DNA from: Pelagibius sp. CAU 1746
Lineage (GTDB): Bacteria > Pseudomonadota > Alphaproteobacteria > Kiloniellales > Kiloniellaceae
Assembly: GCF_039839785.1 (NCBI RefSeq)
Contig: NZ_JBDOQT010000001.1
Location: 62,001 to 126,000, forward strand
Reading direction: 5' to 3'
Length of the DNA: 64,000 bases
Shown here: in pieces, positions 54,023 to 62,773 of the stretch
Layout: every line of letters starts with the position of its first letter
Numbering within the stretch: position 1 is the first letter of the stretch
The notes under the pieces: generated by a model
What the model was told of the DNA's origin: nothing
The model's database searches: none
What the model saw: the letters and a program-made list of their open reading frames with translations, nothing else
Made by a program: the position numbers and the translations under genes

Positions 54023-55468
54023 ATGATCGAGCTGCGCCCTGTCATCTTCGTCATCGGCATCCTGCTCTCGGTGCTGGCCGTGGCCATGATCATCCCGGCC
54101 ATCGTCGACATCTCGGTCGGCCATCCCGACTGGCAGGTCTTTTCCGTCGCCGCCTTCGTCACGCTCTTCGTCGGCGTTTCCATGATGCTGACCACGCGCG
54201 CCAGCCTGGGCAGCTTCTCGGTGCGCCAGGCCTTCGTCATGACCAACCTGGCCTGGTTCGTCATCGCCGCCTTCGGCGCCCTGCCCTTCCAGTTCTCGGA
54301 GCTGGAGCTGGACCCGGCCGACGCCTTCTTCGAGTCCATGTCGGGCGTCACCACCACCGGCGCCACGGTCATCGTCGGCCTGGACTTCGCGCCGCCGGGC
54401 ATCCTGCTGTGGCGCGCCATCCTGCAGTGGTTGGGCGGAATCGGCATCATCGTCATGGCCGTGGCCATCCTGCCGATGCTGCAGGTCGGCGGCATGCAGA
54501 TGTTCCGCGTCGAGGCCTTCGATACCGACAAGGTGCTGCCGCGCGCCGCGCAGATCGCCGGCGGGATCGCCATCATCTACGTCTTCCTGACCGCCGTCGC
54601 AGCCATGCTGCTGTGGTCGCTGGGCATGTCGGGCTTCGACGCCGTGGCCCACGCCATGACCTCCATCGCCACCGGCGGCTTCTCCACCTACGACGCCTCG
54701 GTCGGCCACTTCGACAACGCCGCCATCGACTGGGCGATGAGCGCCATCATGGTGCTGGGCTCGATCCCCTTCGTGCTCTACCTGCGCGTGATCCGCGGCG
54801 ACCTGCGGCCGGTCTTCGCCGACACCCAGGTGCGCTGGTTCCTGACCATCCTCGCCGTCGCCATCCTCTTCACCGCGGGCTGGCTGTACCGTGGCGACCT
54901 CATGGAACCGTTGGAAGCGCTGCGCTACAGCACCTTCAACGTCATCTCGGTGATGACCGGCAGCGGTTTCGCCACCGCCGACTACGGGCGCTGGGGCAGC
55001 TTCGTGGTCTCCGTCATGTTCGTGTTGATGTTCGTCGGCGGCTGCGCCGGTTCCACCACCTGCGGCATCAAGATCTTCCGCCTGCAGGTGCTCTACGCCA
55101 CCGCGCATGCCCAGATCCATCGCCTGATGCAACCCAACGGCGTCTTCTTTCCCTACTACAACAAGAAACCCATCCCCGATCCGGTGGCCACCTCGGTGAT
55201 GAGTTTCTTCTTCCTCTTCGCCGCCTGCTTCGCCTTGCTGGCCGTCGGCCTGGGCCTCACCGGACTGGATTTCGTCACCGCCGTCTCCGGCGCCGCCTCG
55301 GCCATCGCCAACGTGGGGCCCGGCCTGGGCGAGGTCATCGGCCCGGCCGGCACCTACGCCACCCTGCCCGACAGCTCAAAGCTGCTGCTCTGCCTGGGCA
55401 TGCTGCTCGGACGCCTCGAACTCTTCACCGTCCTGATCCTGCTGGCGCCTTCCTTCTGGCGCGGCTGA
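54023..55468 (+). CDS. trkH: TrkH-family potassium uptake protein
   Basis: The 481-residue protein holds four M1-P-M2 repeats. The pore loops can be seen as SMSGVTTTGAT, TSIATGGFST, ISVMTGSGFAT and SAIANVGPGLG, each with the filter Gly. It moves K+ across the inner membrane and normally works with a TrkA regulator, which is not in the window. ATG 54023. It is followed ten bases later by argE. Confidence 0.93.
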   Translation: MIELRPVIFVIGILLSVLAVAMIIPAIVDISVGHPDWQVFSVAAFVTLFVGVSMMLTTRASLGSFSVRQAFVMTNLAWFVIAAFGALPFQFSELELDPADAFFESMSGVTTTGATVIVGLDFAPPGILLWRAILQWLGGIGIIVMAVAILPMLQVGGMQMFRVEAFDTDKVLPRAAQIAGGIAIIYVFLTAVAAMLLWSLGMSGFDAVAHAMTSIATGGFSTYDASVGHFDNAAIDWAMSAIMVLGSIPFVLYLRVIRGDLRPVFADTQVRWFLTILAVAILFTAGWLYRGDLMEPLEALRYSTFNVISVMTGSGFATADYGRWGSFVVSVMFVLMFVGGCAGSTTCGIKIFRLQVLYATAHAQIHRLMQPNGVFFPYYNKKPIPDPVATSVMSFFFLFAACFALLAVGLGLTGLDFVTAVSGAASAIANVGPGLGEVIGPAGTYATLPDSSKLLLCLGMLLGRLELFTVLILLAPSFWRG

Positions 55469-55478
55469 GCAAGAAACC

Positions 55479-56648
55479 ATGACCGCAATCCGCCCCCACA
55501 GCCGCGAGATGATCGAACGCCTGATCGGCTTCGACACCACCTCCGCCAAGTCGAACCTGGAATTCATCGACTTCGCCCAAAGCTATCTGGAAGGCCACGG
55601 CGCGCGCTGCCGGCGCATCGCCAATCCCGAAGGCACCAAGGCGAACCTCTTCGCCAGCCTCGGGCCCGAGGCGCCGGGCGGCGTGGTGCTGTCCGGGCAC
55701 AGCGACGTGGTGCCGGTCGACGGCCAGTCCTGGGACAGCGATCCCTTCACGCTGGTGGAGCGCGACGGCCGGCTCTACGGGCGCGGCACCGCCGACATGA
55801 AATCCTTCATCGCCGTGGCCATGGCCCTGGTTCCGGAATTCCAGGCCCAGCCGCTGCGCCATCCGCTGCACCTCGCCCTTTCCTACGACGAGGAGGTGGG
55901 CTGCACCGGCGTCGGCGGCATGATCGACGACATCGTCGCCAACCTGCCGCGCCCGGAGATGGTGATCGTCGGCGAGCCGACGGAGATGAAGATCGTCAAC
56001 GGCCACAAAGGCTGCTACGTCTTCGAAACTCACCTGGAGGGCCTGGCGGCGCATTCCAGTCAGCCCCATCGCGGCGGCAACGCCATCTTCGCCGCCGGCC
56101 GGCTGATCGCCTACCTGGCCGACCTGGCCGCGCAGAAGCGCGCGGAGGCGCCGGCCGACAGCCCCTTCGATCCGCCTTACACCACCTTCAACCTGGGCCT
56201 GATCGAAGGCGGCAAGGCGCTCAACATCGTGGCCCAGGACTGCAGCTTCGGCTGGGAGTTCCGGCCGATTCCCAGCGAGGACACCGCGGCCATCATCGAG
56301 GGCTTCGAGGCCTATGCCCGCGACGAAGTCCTGCCGGCGCTCCGCGAGTTCGCGCCGGAGGCCGGCATCGAGACTCGGCATCTCTCCACCGTGCTGCCGC
56401 TGATGCCGGTCGAGAACAATCCCGTCGAAACCCTGGTACGCCGCCTTTCCGGCAGCAACGCGGCGCCCGGCGTGGTCTCCTTCGGCACCGAGGGCGGGCT
56501 GTTCCAGGCGGCAGGCATGGACGCCGTGGTTTTCGGGCCCGGCTCCATCGACCAGGCCCACAAGCCCAACGAGTTCATTGCCGTGGACCAGGTGGCCGCC
56601 TGCGAGGAATTCATACTAAAACTTCGCGACTGGGCCGTCGCTGGCTGA
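55479..56648 (+). CDS. argE: acetylornithine deacetylase
   Basis: The 389-residue M20-family metallohydrolase has the first metal site in GHSDVVPVDG, the bridging Asp in RGTADMKSF, the catalytic Glu pair in YDEEVGCTG, the metal Glu in VGEPTEMK and the dimerisation domain in the middle. It removes acetate from N-acetylornithine to give ornithine in arginine synthesis. ArgF and ArgD are encoded in the same window. A 29-bp direct duplication begins inside its last codons and continues beyond the stop (56620-56677). Confidence 0.9.
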   Translation: MTAIRPHSREMIERLIGFDTTSAKSNLEFIDFAQSYLEGHGARCRRIANPEGTKANLFASLGPEAPGGVVLSGHSDVVPVDGQSWDSDPFTLVERDGRLYGRGTADMKSFIAVAMALVPEFQAQPLRHPLHLALSYDEEVGCTGVGGMIDDIVANLPRPEMVIVGEPTEMKIVNGHKGCYVFETHLEGLAAHSSQPHRGGNAIFAAGRLIAYLADLAAQKRAEAPADSPFDPPYTTFNLGLIEGGKALNIVAQDCSFGWEFRPIPSEDTAAIIEGFEAYARDEVLPALREFAPEAGIETRHLSTVLPLMPVENNPVETLVRRLSGSNAAPGVVSFGTEGGLFQAAGMDAVVFGPGSIDQAHKPNEFIAVDQVAACEEFILKLRDWAVAG

Positions 56649-56677
56649 AACTGCGCGACTGGGCCGTTGCCGGCTGA
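56620..56677 (+). repeat. 29-bp tandem duplication at the argE stop
   Basis: Copy 1 (56620-56648) and copy 2 (56649-56677) are 29 bases each and differ at only three places; both end in GGCTGA, and a third, decayed copy may follow (56678-56700, GCGCGACCGGGCGG). Copy 1 encodes the ArgE tail and its stop. The duplication therefore added a second stop-like sequence behind the gene. Confidence 0.85.
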
Positions 56678-56860
56678 AGCCGCGCGACCGGGCGGCGGCC
56701 CGATCCCGCATCCTATGGAGTAGCCGCCATCTTCTCTTGCGACTCCCGGGCCATATTGTCGTAGGCTGAAGCCCGCGCCTTCCGCGGCACGGCACCTGCG
56801 GCCGCCGCGGCGGTACCGATGCGTCTTCGACAACGGCGGGTTTGGGCAGGGAAGCAGGCG

Positions 56861-57778
56861 ATGCAGAAGATCATCCTGGGTATCCTGGCAATCGCGGCCG
56901 TCGCCGGCTGGGCGGCGGCCTATGTGTTCTTCGCGGACTCCGGCGAGTTGGCCGACCGGCTGGCCGACGCCGAGGCTGCGCGCGCCGAGGCCGCAAGCGC
57001 AGTGGAGGCCGCACGAAGCGACCTCGCGAAGCAGGCCGCTGCGGCCGGCAGTCTTGCGGCGGCCGAGAAGAAGCTGGGGGCCGCGCAAGCCGATATCCTC
57101 GTCCTGGAGAAACAGGTCGGCGACAAGAGGTCCGAACTCGCGGAGGTGGCCGGCGAGATCGAATCCAGGAAGCTCGAACTCCGCAAGGTGGAGCGCCAGC
57201 TGATCGAGAAGAGGACATCCCTCGAGACCGCCACGCAGGACGCCGAGCTGGCCGGGCATGAGGTGGAGCGGCTGCGCGCCGAATCGGCCGAGCTGATGCA
57301 AACCGCCGAGCGGTTGCGCAAGGACGCACCCGGCGCGGCGGGCTCCGGTCCCGCCGCCGCGCCTTCCACCGCCACGTCCTCCACCGCCACGTCCTCCACC
57401 CCCATGTCCTCTACCGGCGCGACGGCCGGACTCGCGGCTCAGCCGCGGACCTCCGAACCGCAGACGATGGACCAGAAGAGCCGGATCGAGCGGATGTTCA
57501 AGCTGCTCGACAAGAACGGCGACGGCGAGATCGACGAATTCGAGTTCAGGCTGAACAGCATCAGGCTGCTCGGCGCGATCGACACCAACGACGACGGCGT
57601 CGTCACCCCCGACGAAACCCTGTTGCCGCCCGAGCGCTTCAGCCTTTTCGACAAGGACGGCGATGGAAAGATCGCATCGCTCGAGTTCGTCGAGGCGTTC
57701 CGTATCCTGGACCGGGACTCCAAGGGCGCCATAACCCTGGAAGACTACCAGGCCTTCATCGATAGCGCGGCGAAGTAA
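56861..57778 (+). CDS. membrane-anchored coiled-coil protein with four EF-hands
   Basis: The 305-residue protein has an N-terminal helix (about 3-24) that anchors it in the membrane. A long Ala/Glu/Lys/Arg-rich coiled coil follows (about 27-155), then a Ser/Thr/Ala linker (about 160-195) with short STATSST repeats, and four EF-hand loops: D217-E228 (DKNGDGEIDEFE), D241-E252 (DTNDDGVVTPDE), D264-E275 (DKDGDGKIASLE) and D284-D295 (DRDSKGAITLED). The last loop ends with Asp instead of Glu. It should bind calcium, most likely on the periplasmic side. I know no characterised protein with this order. ATG 56861 is chosen over a polar upstream extension. Confidence 0.8.
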   Translation: MQKIILGILAIAAVAGWAAAYVFFADSGELADRLADAEAARAEAASAVEAARSDLAKQAAAAGSLAAAEKKLGAAQADILVLEKQVGDKRSELAEVAGEIESRKLELRKVERQLIEKRTSLETATQDAELAGHEVERLRAESAELMQTAERLRKDAPGAAGSGPAAAPSTATSSTATSSTPMSSTGATAGLAAQPRTSEPQTMDQKSRIERMFKLLDKNGDGEIDEFEFRLNSIRLLGAIDTNDDGVVTPDETLLPPERFSLFDKDGDGKIASLEFVEAFRILDRDSKGAITLEDYQAFIDSAAK

Positions 57779-57808
57779 GGGCCCGGACGGCGGCGCGCTA
57801 GGGGCGCG

Positions 57809-58651
57809 CTAGGCCGCCTCGAAGGACGTCGGCGCGCCGAAGAAGCGGCTGGCGAAGGCGGAAACTCTTTCGGGATCGCCGGTGGTCAGAAAACGGCGGC
57901 GGCCGGAGTCTCCCGGCGCCGCGGCGAAGCGGTCGTGGCGCGAGAGGTATTCGGCCAGGCTGTCGGCGACGATGGTCGGCTGGTCGAGCAGTTGCACCCC
58001 GCCCGGCAGAGCCTCGGCGAAAAGCTGCGCCACCAGGGGATAGTGGGTGCAGCCCAGCACCGCCGCCTCCGGCACGCGGCCCTCGGTCTGCCGCAGCATC
58101 TCGGCCACGTAACCCGACACCAGTTCGCGCAGCACCGCTTCGGGCTCGCCCGCCTCGATGGCAGCGACCAGTTGAGGGCAGGCCTGGCTGACCACGCGCA
58201 TCCGCGGCGCGCGCAAGCCCACCTCGAAGGGATAGGCGCCGGAGTGGATGGTGCGCTGGGTGGCGAAAACCGCCACCATGCCGTCTGGCGAGACCTTGCC
58301 CGGCACGCTGGTGCCGTCGCGCCAGGAAACGCCGGCGAGCACTTCCACCATGGGCACGAAGACGCCGAGCACCCGGCGTTCCGGCGCCACCTCGGGGAGC
58401 CAGTTCTGCTGCAGCCTCCGCAATGCGATGGCCGAGGCGGTGTTACAGGCCAGCAGTACCAGCAGGCAGCCCTCGGCGAAGAGGCGCTCCACCGCGGCCA
58501 GGGTGAGATCGTAGATCTCCGACTCGGAGCGCCGACCGTAGGGCGCGTTACCATGGTCGCCCAGATAAATGAAGGCTTCGCGCGGCAGGCGCTCGGTCAG
58601 CGCGTGCAGCACCGTCAGGCCGCCGTGGCCGGAATCGAAGACCCCGATCAT
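57809..58651 (-). CDS. murI: glutamate racemase
   Basis: The 280-residue Asp/Glu racemase family protein has the opening IGVFDSGHGGLTV with the catalytic Asp/Ser, the first catalytic Cys in LLACNTASAIA and the second in LGCTHYPLVAQ. It makes D-glutamate for peptidoglycan. ATG 58651 gives the standard MIGVFDSG start; the open frame continues well upstream but overlaps the neighbouring lipoprotein gene. Relatives without racemase activity exist, yet both Cys residues are kept. Confidence 0.88.
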   Translation of the reverse strand: MIGVFDSGHGGLTVLHALTERLPREAFIYLGDHGNAPYGRRSESEIYDLTLAAVERLFAEGCLLVLLACNTASAIALRRLQQNWLPEVAPERRVLGVFVPMVEVLAGVSWRDGTSVPGKVSPDGMVAVFATQRTIHSGAYPFEVGLRAPRMRVVSQACPQLVAAIEAGEPEAVLRELVSGYVAEMLRQTEGRVPEAAVLGCTHYPLVAQLFAEALPGGVQLLDQPTIVADSLAEYLSRHDRFAAAPGDSGRRRFLTTGDPERVSAFASRFFGAPTSFEAA

Positions 58652-58674
58652 GTCGTTCCCGCTGGGGGAGCTCC

Positions 58675-59265
58675 TTACAGCACGATATAGGGAAAGAAAG
58701 CGGTCTTGATGGTCTGTTCGAGCTGGTCGTTGAGGTCGTTCATGGTGTCCTCGGTCAGCTTGTACCAGACCTTTTCGCGCTCGTTGAGGGTGATGTCCTC
58801 GGGCACCGTGACCGAGCGGCGGGCCTCGGCGCTGGCCGTTCCCTGCACTTGGTGCCCATCGAGGATCTGCATGTCGACGACGATGTTGACGTCGTAGCGC
58901 TCCGACTGATCCGTGGTCAGCAGGCCGGTGACGCCCTGCGTTTTCGGCAGCTCCGTCTCGATGGCCGAGGCCTGGCGTACGATGTAGCGGAAGGTCAGAC
59001 GGTCGCCCTTGGCGACCAGACGGTCCTGGCCCCAGCGCACGGCGGCGTCCTTCGGCGGCACCGGAAAGCGGTGGCCGACATTCGGCGCCTCGGCGGTCGC
59101 CTTGTAGGCCTGCTCGACCTGGATCTCGCCGACATCCAGATTGATGTCTGGCAGGTGCTCGTAAGTGAGGCCGGCGAACCTGTTGCCCGGGTCGTCCATG
59201 GCGCAGCCGGCCGCCAAGACGCCGAGCAGCGGAAAGACAAGAGCAAGTCGGAAGAGAACACGCAT
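58675..59265 (-). CDS. lipoprotein of unknown function
   Basis: The 196-residue product has a signal peptide and lipobox (LGVLAAGC, Cys about 21), then a beta-rich domain ending in a helix (KLTEDTMNDLNDQLEQTIKTAFF). GGAGG six bases before ATG 59265 decides the start. It lies directly upstream of murI on the same strand (23 bp), so the two may be cotranscribed. The family is one of the conserved alphaproteobacterial lipoproteins without assigned role; this placement is from memory of similar genes only. Confidence 0.75.
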   Translation of the reverse strand: MRVLFRLALVFPLLGVLAAGCAMDDPGNRFAGLTYEHLPDINLDVGEIQVEQAYKATAEAPNVGHRFPVPPKDAAVRWGQDRLVAKGDRLTFRYIVRQASAIETELPKTQGVTGLLTTDQSERYDVNIVVDMQILDGHQVQGTASAEARRSVTVPEDITLNEREKVWYKLTEDTMNDLNDQLEQTIKTAFFPYIVL

Positions 59266-59444
59266 GGCAGGCCTCCTGTCGAGCGGGGTCCGGGAATCGG
59301 CGAAATGCCGCATGCCGTAATAGGCGGAAAGTATGAATAAGTTGGGAATCGGGCAGGATCAAGGCGGCCGAAGGTCATCTGCGTGATCCGCCGCCCCGCC
59401 TGCAGCCCGCCGGGCGAGGCCCGCCAGGTCAGGCTGCCGGAGGT

Positions 59445-60368
59445 CTAGTCGCCGTAGATGCGTGCCAGGTCGTCGTCGTCGAAGCGGTAGACCTGGGTGC
59501 AGAACTGACAGGTGACCTCCACCGCGCCGTCGGTCTTCAGATCCTCGATTTCGCCGCGCGGCATGGACTTCAGGACGTTCTCAAGCTTCTGCCGCGAACA
59601 GCGGCAGCCGTCGGTCAGCGCGCGCGGCTCGAAGACGCGCACGCCTTCCTCGTGAAACAGGCGGAACAGCAAGTCGCTGAAACCCAGGGAGTCATCAAGA
59701 AGCTCGTCCTCCCGGACGCTGGCCTGCAGCACCATGGCGCGGCGCCAATCGTCCTCGTCCTCGATGGCGTGAATCGCCTCTTCCGGCAGGCGCTGCAGCA
59801 CCAGCGCCGCCGAGAGCCAGTGCGGACCGCGCCGCCCCGCCGCCAGCACGATGCCGCTCTGCAACTGCTCGGACTGCATGAAGTAATGCTGCAGGCAGTC
59901 GGCCAGGGTGTCGCCGGTCAGCGCGACGATGCCCTGGTAGCGGTCGCTGTGGCTGCCCTGGTGATCCACCGTGAAAGCGAGGTGGCCCTTGCCGAAGAGC
60001 TGCGGCACCGTCGGCGGAGCGTCCAGCCCGGCAATCAACTGTTCGATACGCGCCTGATCGAACCCCGCGTAGCCGCGCATCTCGCCTTCCGACGTCACAT
60101 CGACCACCAGCATGCGCAGCGGGCCGTCGCCGCTGGCCTGCAGAGTGAAGACGCCGTCGTACTTGATGAGGCTGGCCAGGCCGCCGCAGAGCGCCAGCAT
60201 CTCGGCCAGCAGCCGGGCGACGGGCTCGGGATAGTCGTGGCGCGCGAGAATCCGGTCGCAGACGTTCTCCAGGCGCAGCAGACGGCCGCGGATCCCGGAG
60301 GACTCGAGAAGAAAGGGTTGGACCAGGTCGGCCTTGAGACCGCCCTGGCCGGTTGCGCCTTCAGGCAT
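59445..60368 (-). CDS. hslO: redox-regulated chaperone Hsp33
   Basis: The 307-residue chaperone has an N-terminal substrate-binding domain (about 10-235) and the C-terminal redox switch with Cys in DGCRCSRQK (C-x-C) and TCQFCTQVY (C-x-x-C), four zinc ligands that form disulfides under oxidation. It prevents aggregation during oxidative and heat stress. It is the last gene of the argD-argF-hslO unit, 16 bp after argF. ATG 60368. Confidence 0.95.
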   Translation of the reverse strand: MPEGATGQGGLKADLVQPFLLESSGIRGRLLRLENVCDRILARHDYPEPVARLLAEMLALCGGLASLIKYDGVFTLQASGDGPLRMLVVDVTSEGEMRGYAGFDQARIEQLIAGLDAPPTVPQLFGKGHLAFTVDHQGSHSDRYQGIVALTGDTLADCLQHYFMQSEQLQSGIVLAAGRRGPHWLSAALVLQRLPEEAIHAIEDEDDWRRAMVLQASVREDELLDDSLGFSDLLFRLFHEEGVRVFEPRALTDGCRCSRQKLENVLKSMPRGEIEDLKTDGAVEVTCQFCTQVYRFDDDDLARIYGD

Positions 60369-60384
60369 CAGCCACCTTTACCGT

Positions 60385-61308
60385 TCAGGAGAGGCACCAC
60401 GTGAGAATGCCCTTCTGGGCATGCAGGCGGTTTTCCGCTTCGTCCCACACCACCGACTGCGGGCCGTCGATGACCGAGGCCGTGACCTCGTCGCCGCGAT
60501 GGGCCGGCAGGCAATGCATGAAGATCGCCTCCGGCTTGGCCAACGCCATGAGCCGGTCGTCGACCTGATAGGCGCGCAGCATGTTGTGACGGCTCTCGCC
60601 GTCGTCGTCGCCCATGGAGACCCAAGTGTCGGTCACCACCGCGTCGGTATCCTTCACCATGGCGTCGACATCGCTGGAGACGACGATCCTGCCACCCTCG
60701 GCCGCCGCCCAGTCGAGCACCGCCTGGGGCGGGCGCAGCATCTCCGGGCAGGCCAGGCGCAGTTCGAAATTGAACCGCACGGCCGCATGGATCCAGGAGG
60801 TTGCCATGTTGTTGCCGTCGCCGGACCAGGTCACCACCCTCCCCTCGATAGGGCCCAGATGCTCCTCGAAGGTCATGACGTCGGCCATGAGCTGACAGGG
60901 GTGGGTGACGTCGGTCAGGCCATTGATCACCGGCACCGTGGCGTGCTCCGCCAGCTCCAGCAGGATCGATTCCTTGGTGGTGCGGATCATGATGGCGTCG
61001 ACGTAGCGCGACAGCACGCGCGCCGTATCGGCCACGGTCTCGCCGCGGCCGAGCTGGGTACCGCTGGGCTCCAGCACCACGGCATGACCGCCGAGCTGCG
61101 TCGCCGCAACCTCGAAGGAAACGCGGGTGCGGGTCGAGGGCTTCTCGAAAATCATGGCCAGGGTCTTGCCCGCCAGCGGCTTGTCACCGGTGCCGCTTTC
61201 GCCGCGCTTCATGCGGTGGGCATTGTCGAGCATGCCGCGCAGTTCGGCGGTATCCAGCCGGTCAAGGTCGAGAAAGTGCTTGGGCCGTGGCGGCTTCAGC
61301 TCCGTCAT
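60385..61308 (-). CDS. argF: ornithine carbamoyltransferase
   Basis: The 307-residue enzyme joins carbamoyl phosphate and ornithine to citrulline. The carbamoyl phosphate loop is [13 protein letters not shown], the second phosphate/carbonyl region is [13 protein letters not shown], and the ornithine site is [12 protein letters not shown] with its catalytic Cys. It starts one base after the argD stop (TGACATG) and is followed closely by hslO. Confidence 0.96.
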   Translation of the reverse strand: MTELKPPRPKHFLDLDRLDTAELRGMLDNAHRMKRGESGTGDKPLAGKTLAMIFEKPSTRTRVSFEVAATQLGGHAVVLEPSGTQLGRGETVADTARVLSRYVDAIMIRTTKESILLELAEHATVPVINGLTDVTHPCQLMADVMTFEEHLGPIEGRVVTWSGDGNNMATSWIHAAVRFNFELRLACPEMLRPPQAVLDWAAAEGGRIVVSSDVDAMVKDTDAVVTDTWVSMGDDDGESRHNMLRAYQVDDRLMALAKPEAIFMHCLPAHRGDEVTASVIDGPQSVVWDEAENRLHAQKGILTWCLS

Positions 61309-61309
61309 G

Positions 61310-62488
61310 TCACGCCGCCTTCGCCCAACTGCCGCAGGCGCGTTCGATGGCCTGTACGGCCTCGTCCACCTGACGCTCTTCGATGATCAGCGGCGGCAGC
61401 AGACGCACGACATTTTCGGCCGCGCCCACGCTCAGCAGGCCTTCCTCGCGCAGCTTGGCCACCAGCTCGGTGTTCGGCACCACGCACTTGAGGCCCAGCA
61501 TCAGGCCGGCGCCGCGGACCTCCGCCAGCACATCCGGGAACCGCGCGGCCAAGTCTTCCAGCCTGCCGCGCAGCAGATCCGCCGTGCGCTGCACGTGAGG
61601 CAGGAAGCCGGGCTCCAGCATCACGTCCAGCACCGCGTTGCCCACGGCCATGGCCAGGGGGTTGCCGCCGAAGGTGGTGCCGTGGATGCCCGGCTGCATG
61701 CCGCCGCAGGCCTTCTCGCTCGCCAGGATGGCGCCGATGGGGAAGCCGCCGCCCAGCCCCTTGGCGAGCGCCATGACGTCGGGCTGGATGCCCGCCCATT
61801 CGTAGGCGAAGAGCTTGCCGGTGCGGCCCATGCCGCACTGGATCTCGTCCAGCACCAGCAGCAGGCCGTACTCGTCGCAGACGTTGCGCAGGGCGCGCAG
61901 GTAGTCCAGGTCGGCGGCGCGGATGCCGCCCTCGCCCTGGATCGGCTCCACCAGGATGGCGCCGGTCTCCGGACGGATCGCGTTGCGAAGCTCGTTCATG
62001 TTGCCGAAGGGCACATTGTCGAAGCCCTCGGCCGTCGGCCCGGTGCCTTCCAGGTATTTCGGATTGCCCGCCGCCGACAGCGTCGTCAGGGTGCGGCCGT
62101 GAAAGGCGCCGGAGCAGGAGATCACCCGCATGCGCTCCGGCTGGCCGGCGGCGTAGTGATAGCGGCGCGCCAGCTTCAACGCGCCCTCGATGGCCTCGGC
62201 GCCGGAGTTGCAGAAGAACACCTTGTCGGCGAAGGAGTTCGCCACCAGCCGCTCGGCCAGGCGCCGGCCCTCCGGAATCTCGTAGAGATTGGAGACGTGC
62301 CACAGCTTGCCGGCCTGGTCCTGCAGGACCTTCACCAGGTGCGGGTGACTGTGCCCCAGGGCGTTGACCGCGATGCCCGCCGCGAAGTCCAGGAATCGTC
62401 GCCCGTCCGCCGTATAGAGATAGGGGCCTTCGCCGCGCTCGAAAGCGAGGTCGGCGCGCGCATAGGTATGCATCAAGGCGTCGCTCAC
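61310..62488 (-). CDS. argD: acetylornithine aminotransferase
   Basis: The 392-residue class III PLP enzyme shows [19 protein letters not shown], the Asp/Gln pair in [15 protein letters not shown] and the Schiff-base Lys in [14 protein letters not shown]. It transfers the amino group from glutamate to N-acetylglutamate semialdehyde; the same enzyme often serves lysine synthesis. GGAG eight bases upstream favours GTG 62488; an ATG five codons in (62473) is the alternative. It heads the argD-argF-hslO operon, which is common in alphaproteobacteria. Confidence 0.93.
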   Translation of the reverse strand: MSDALMHTYARADLAFERGEGPYLYTADGRRFLDFAAGIAVNALGHSHPHLVKVLQDQAGKLWHVSNLYEIPEGRRLAERLVANSFADKVFFCNSGAEAIEGALKLARRYHYAAGQPERMRVISCSGAFHGRTLTTLSAAGNPKYLEGTGPTAEGFDNVPFGNMNELRNAIRPETGAILVEPIQGEGGIRAADLDYLRALRNVCDEYGLLLVLDEIQCGMGRTGKLFAYEWAGIQPDVMALAKGLGGGFPIGAILASEKACGGMQPGIHGTTFGGNPLAMAVGNAVLDVMLEPGFLPHVQRTADLLRGRLEDLAARFPDVLAEVRGAGLMLGLKCVVPNTELVAKLREEGLLSVGAAENVVRLLPPLIIEERQVDEAVQAIERACGSWAKAA

Positions 62489-62773
62489 GGACCGAACTCC
62501 TATACTTTATTCGGCAGGCCTCCCGGGCCTGACAAAGGCCCGACAGGCCCCCACGGGCCCGAAAGGGCCGAAATGCCTCATGTTCTGGGGCGGGGACGGG
62601 TCACTTTCAGGCCGGCGCCGGGCTTGCCGGGGCCGGCCAGGTCCAGCTTACACGGCACGCAGCCGGGGCTGAAGGGGCGACACTATTGGCAGAATGGGGC
62701 TCGCTGTCAACCGGAGCGCCCGGATTCCGGCGGTCCTGCGGGGATTTAGGGGCTGGCAACGGCGGCGCGCCGG
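62489..62773 (-). promoter_or_regulatory. hairpin-rich leader of argD-argF-hslO
   Basis: Within the 285-bp gap, GGGCCT-N5-AGGCCC (62525-62541) and GGCCC-GAAA-GGGCC (62556-62569) form two small hairpins 40-80 bases before the GTG start of argD, followed by a TATAGGAG site. The remaining 200 bp hold no gene and probably the operon promoter. No classical attenuator leader peptide is evident. Confidence 0.35.

Noticed and set aside
58652-59362. N-terminal extension of glutamate racemase
   Set aside because: It lies over the lipoprotein gene in another frame; the protein start MIGVFDSGHGG is the conserved one.
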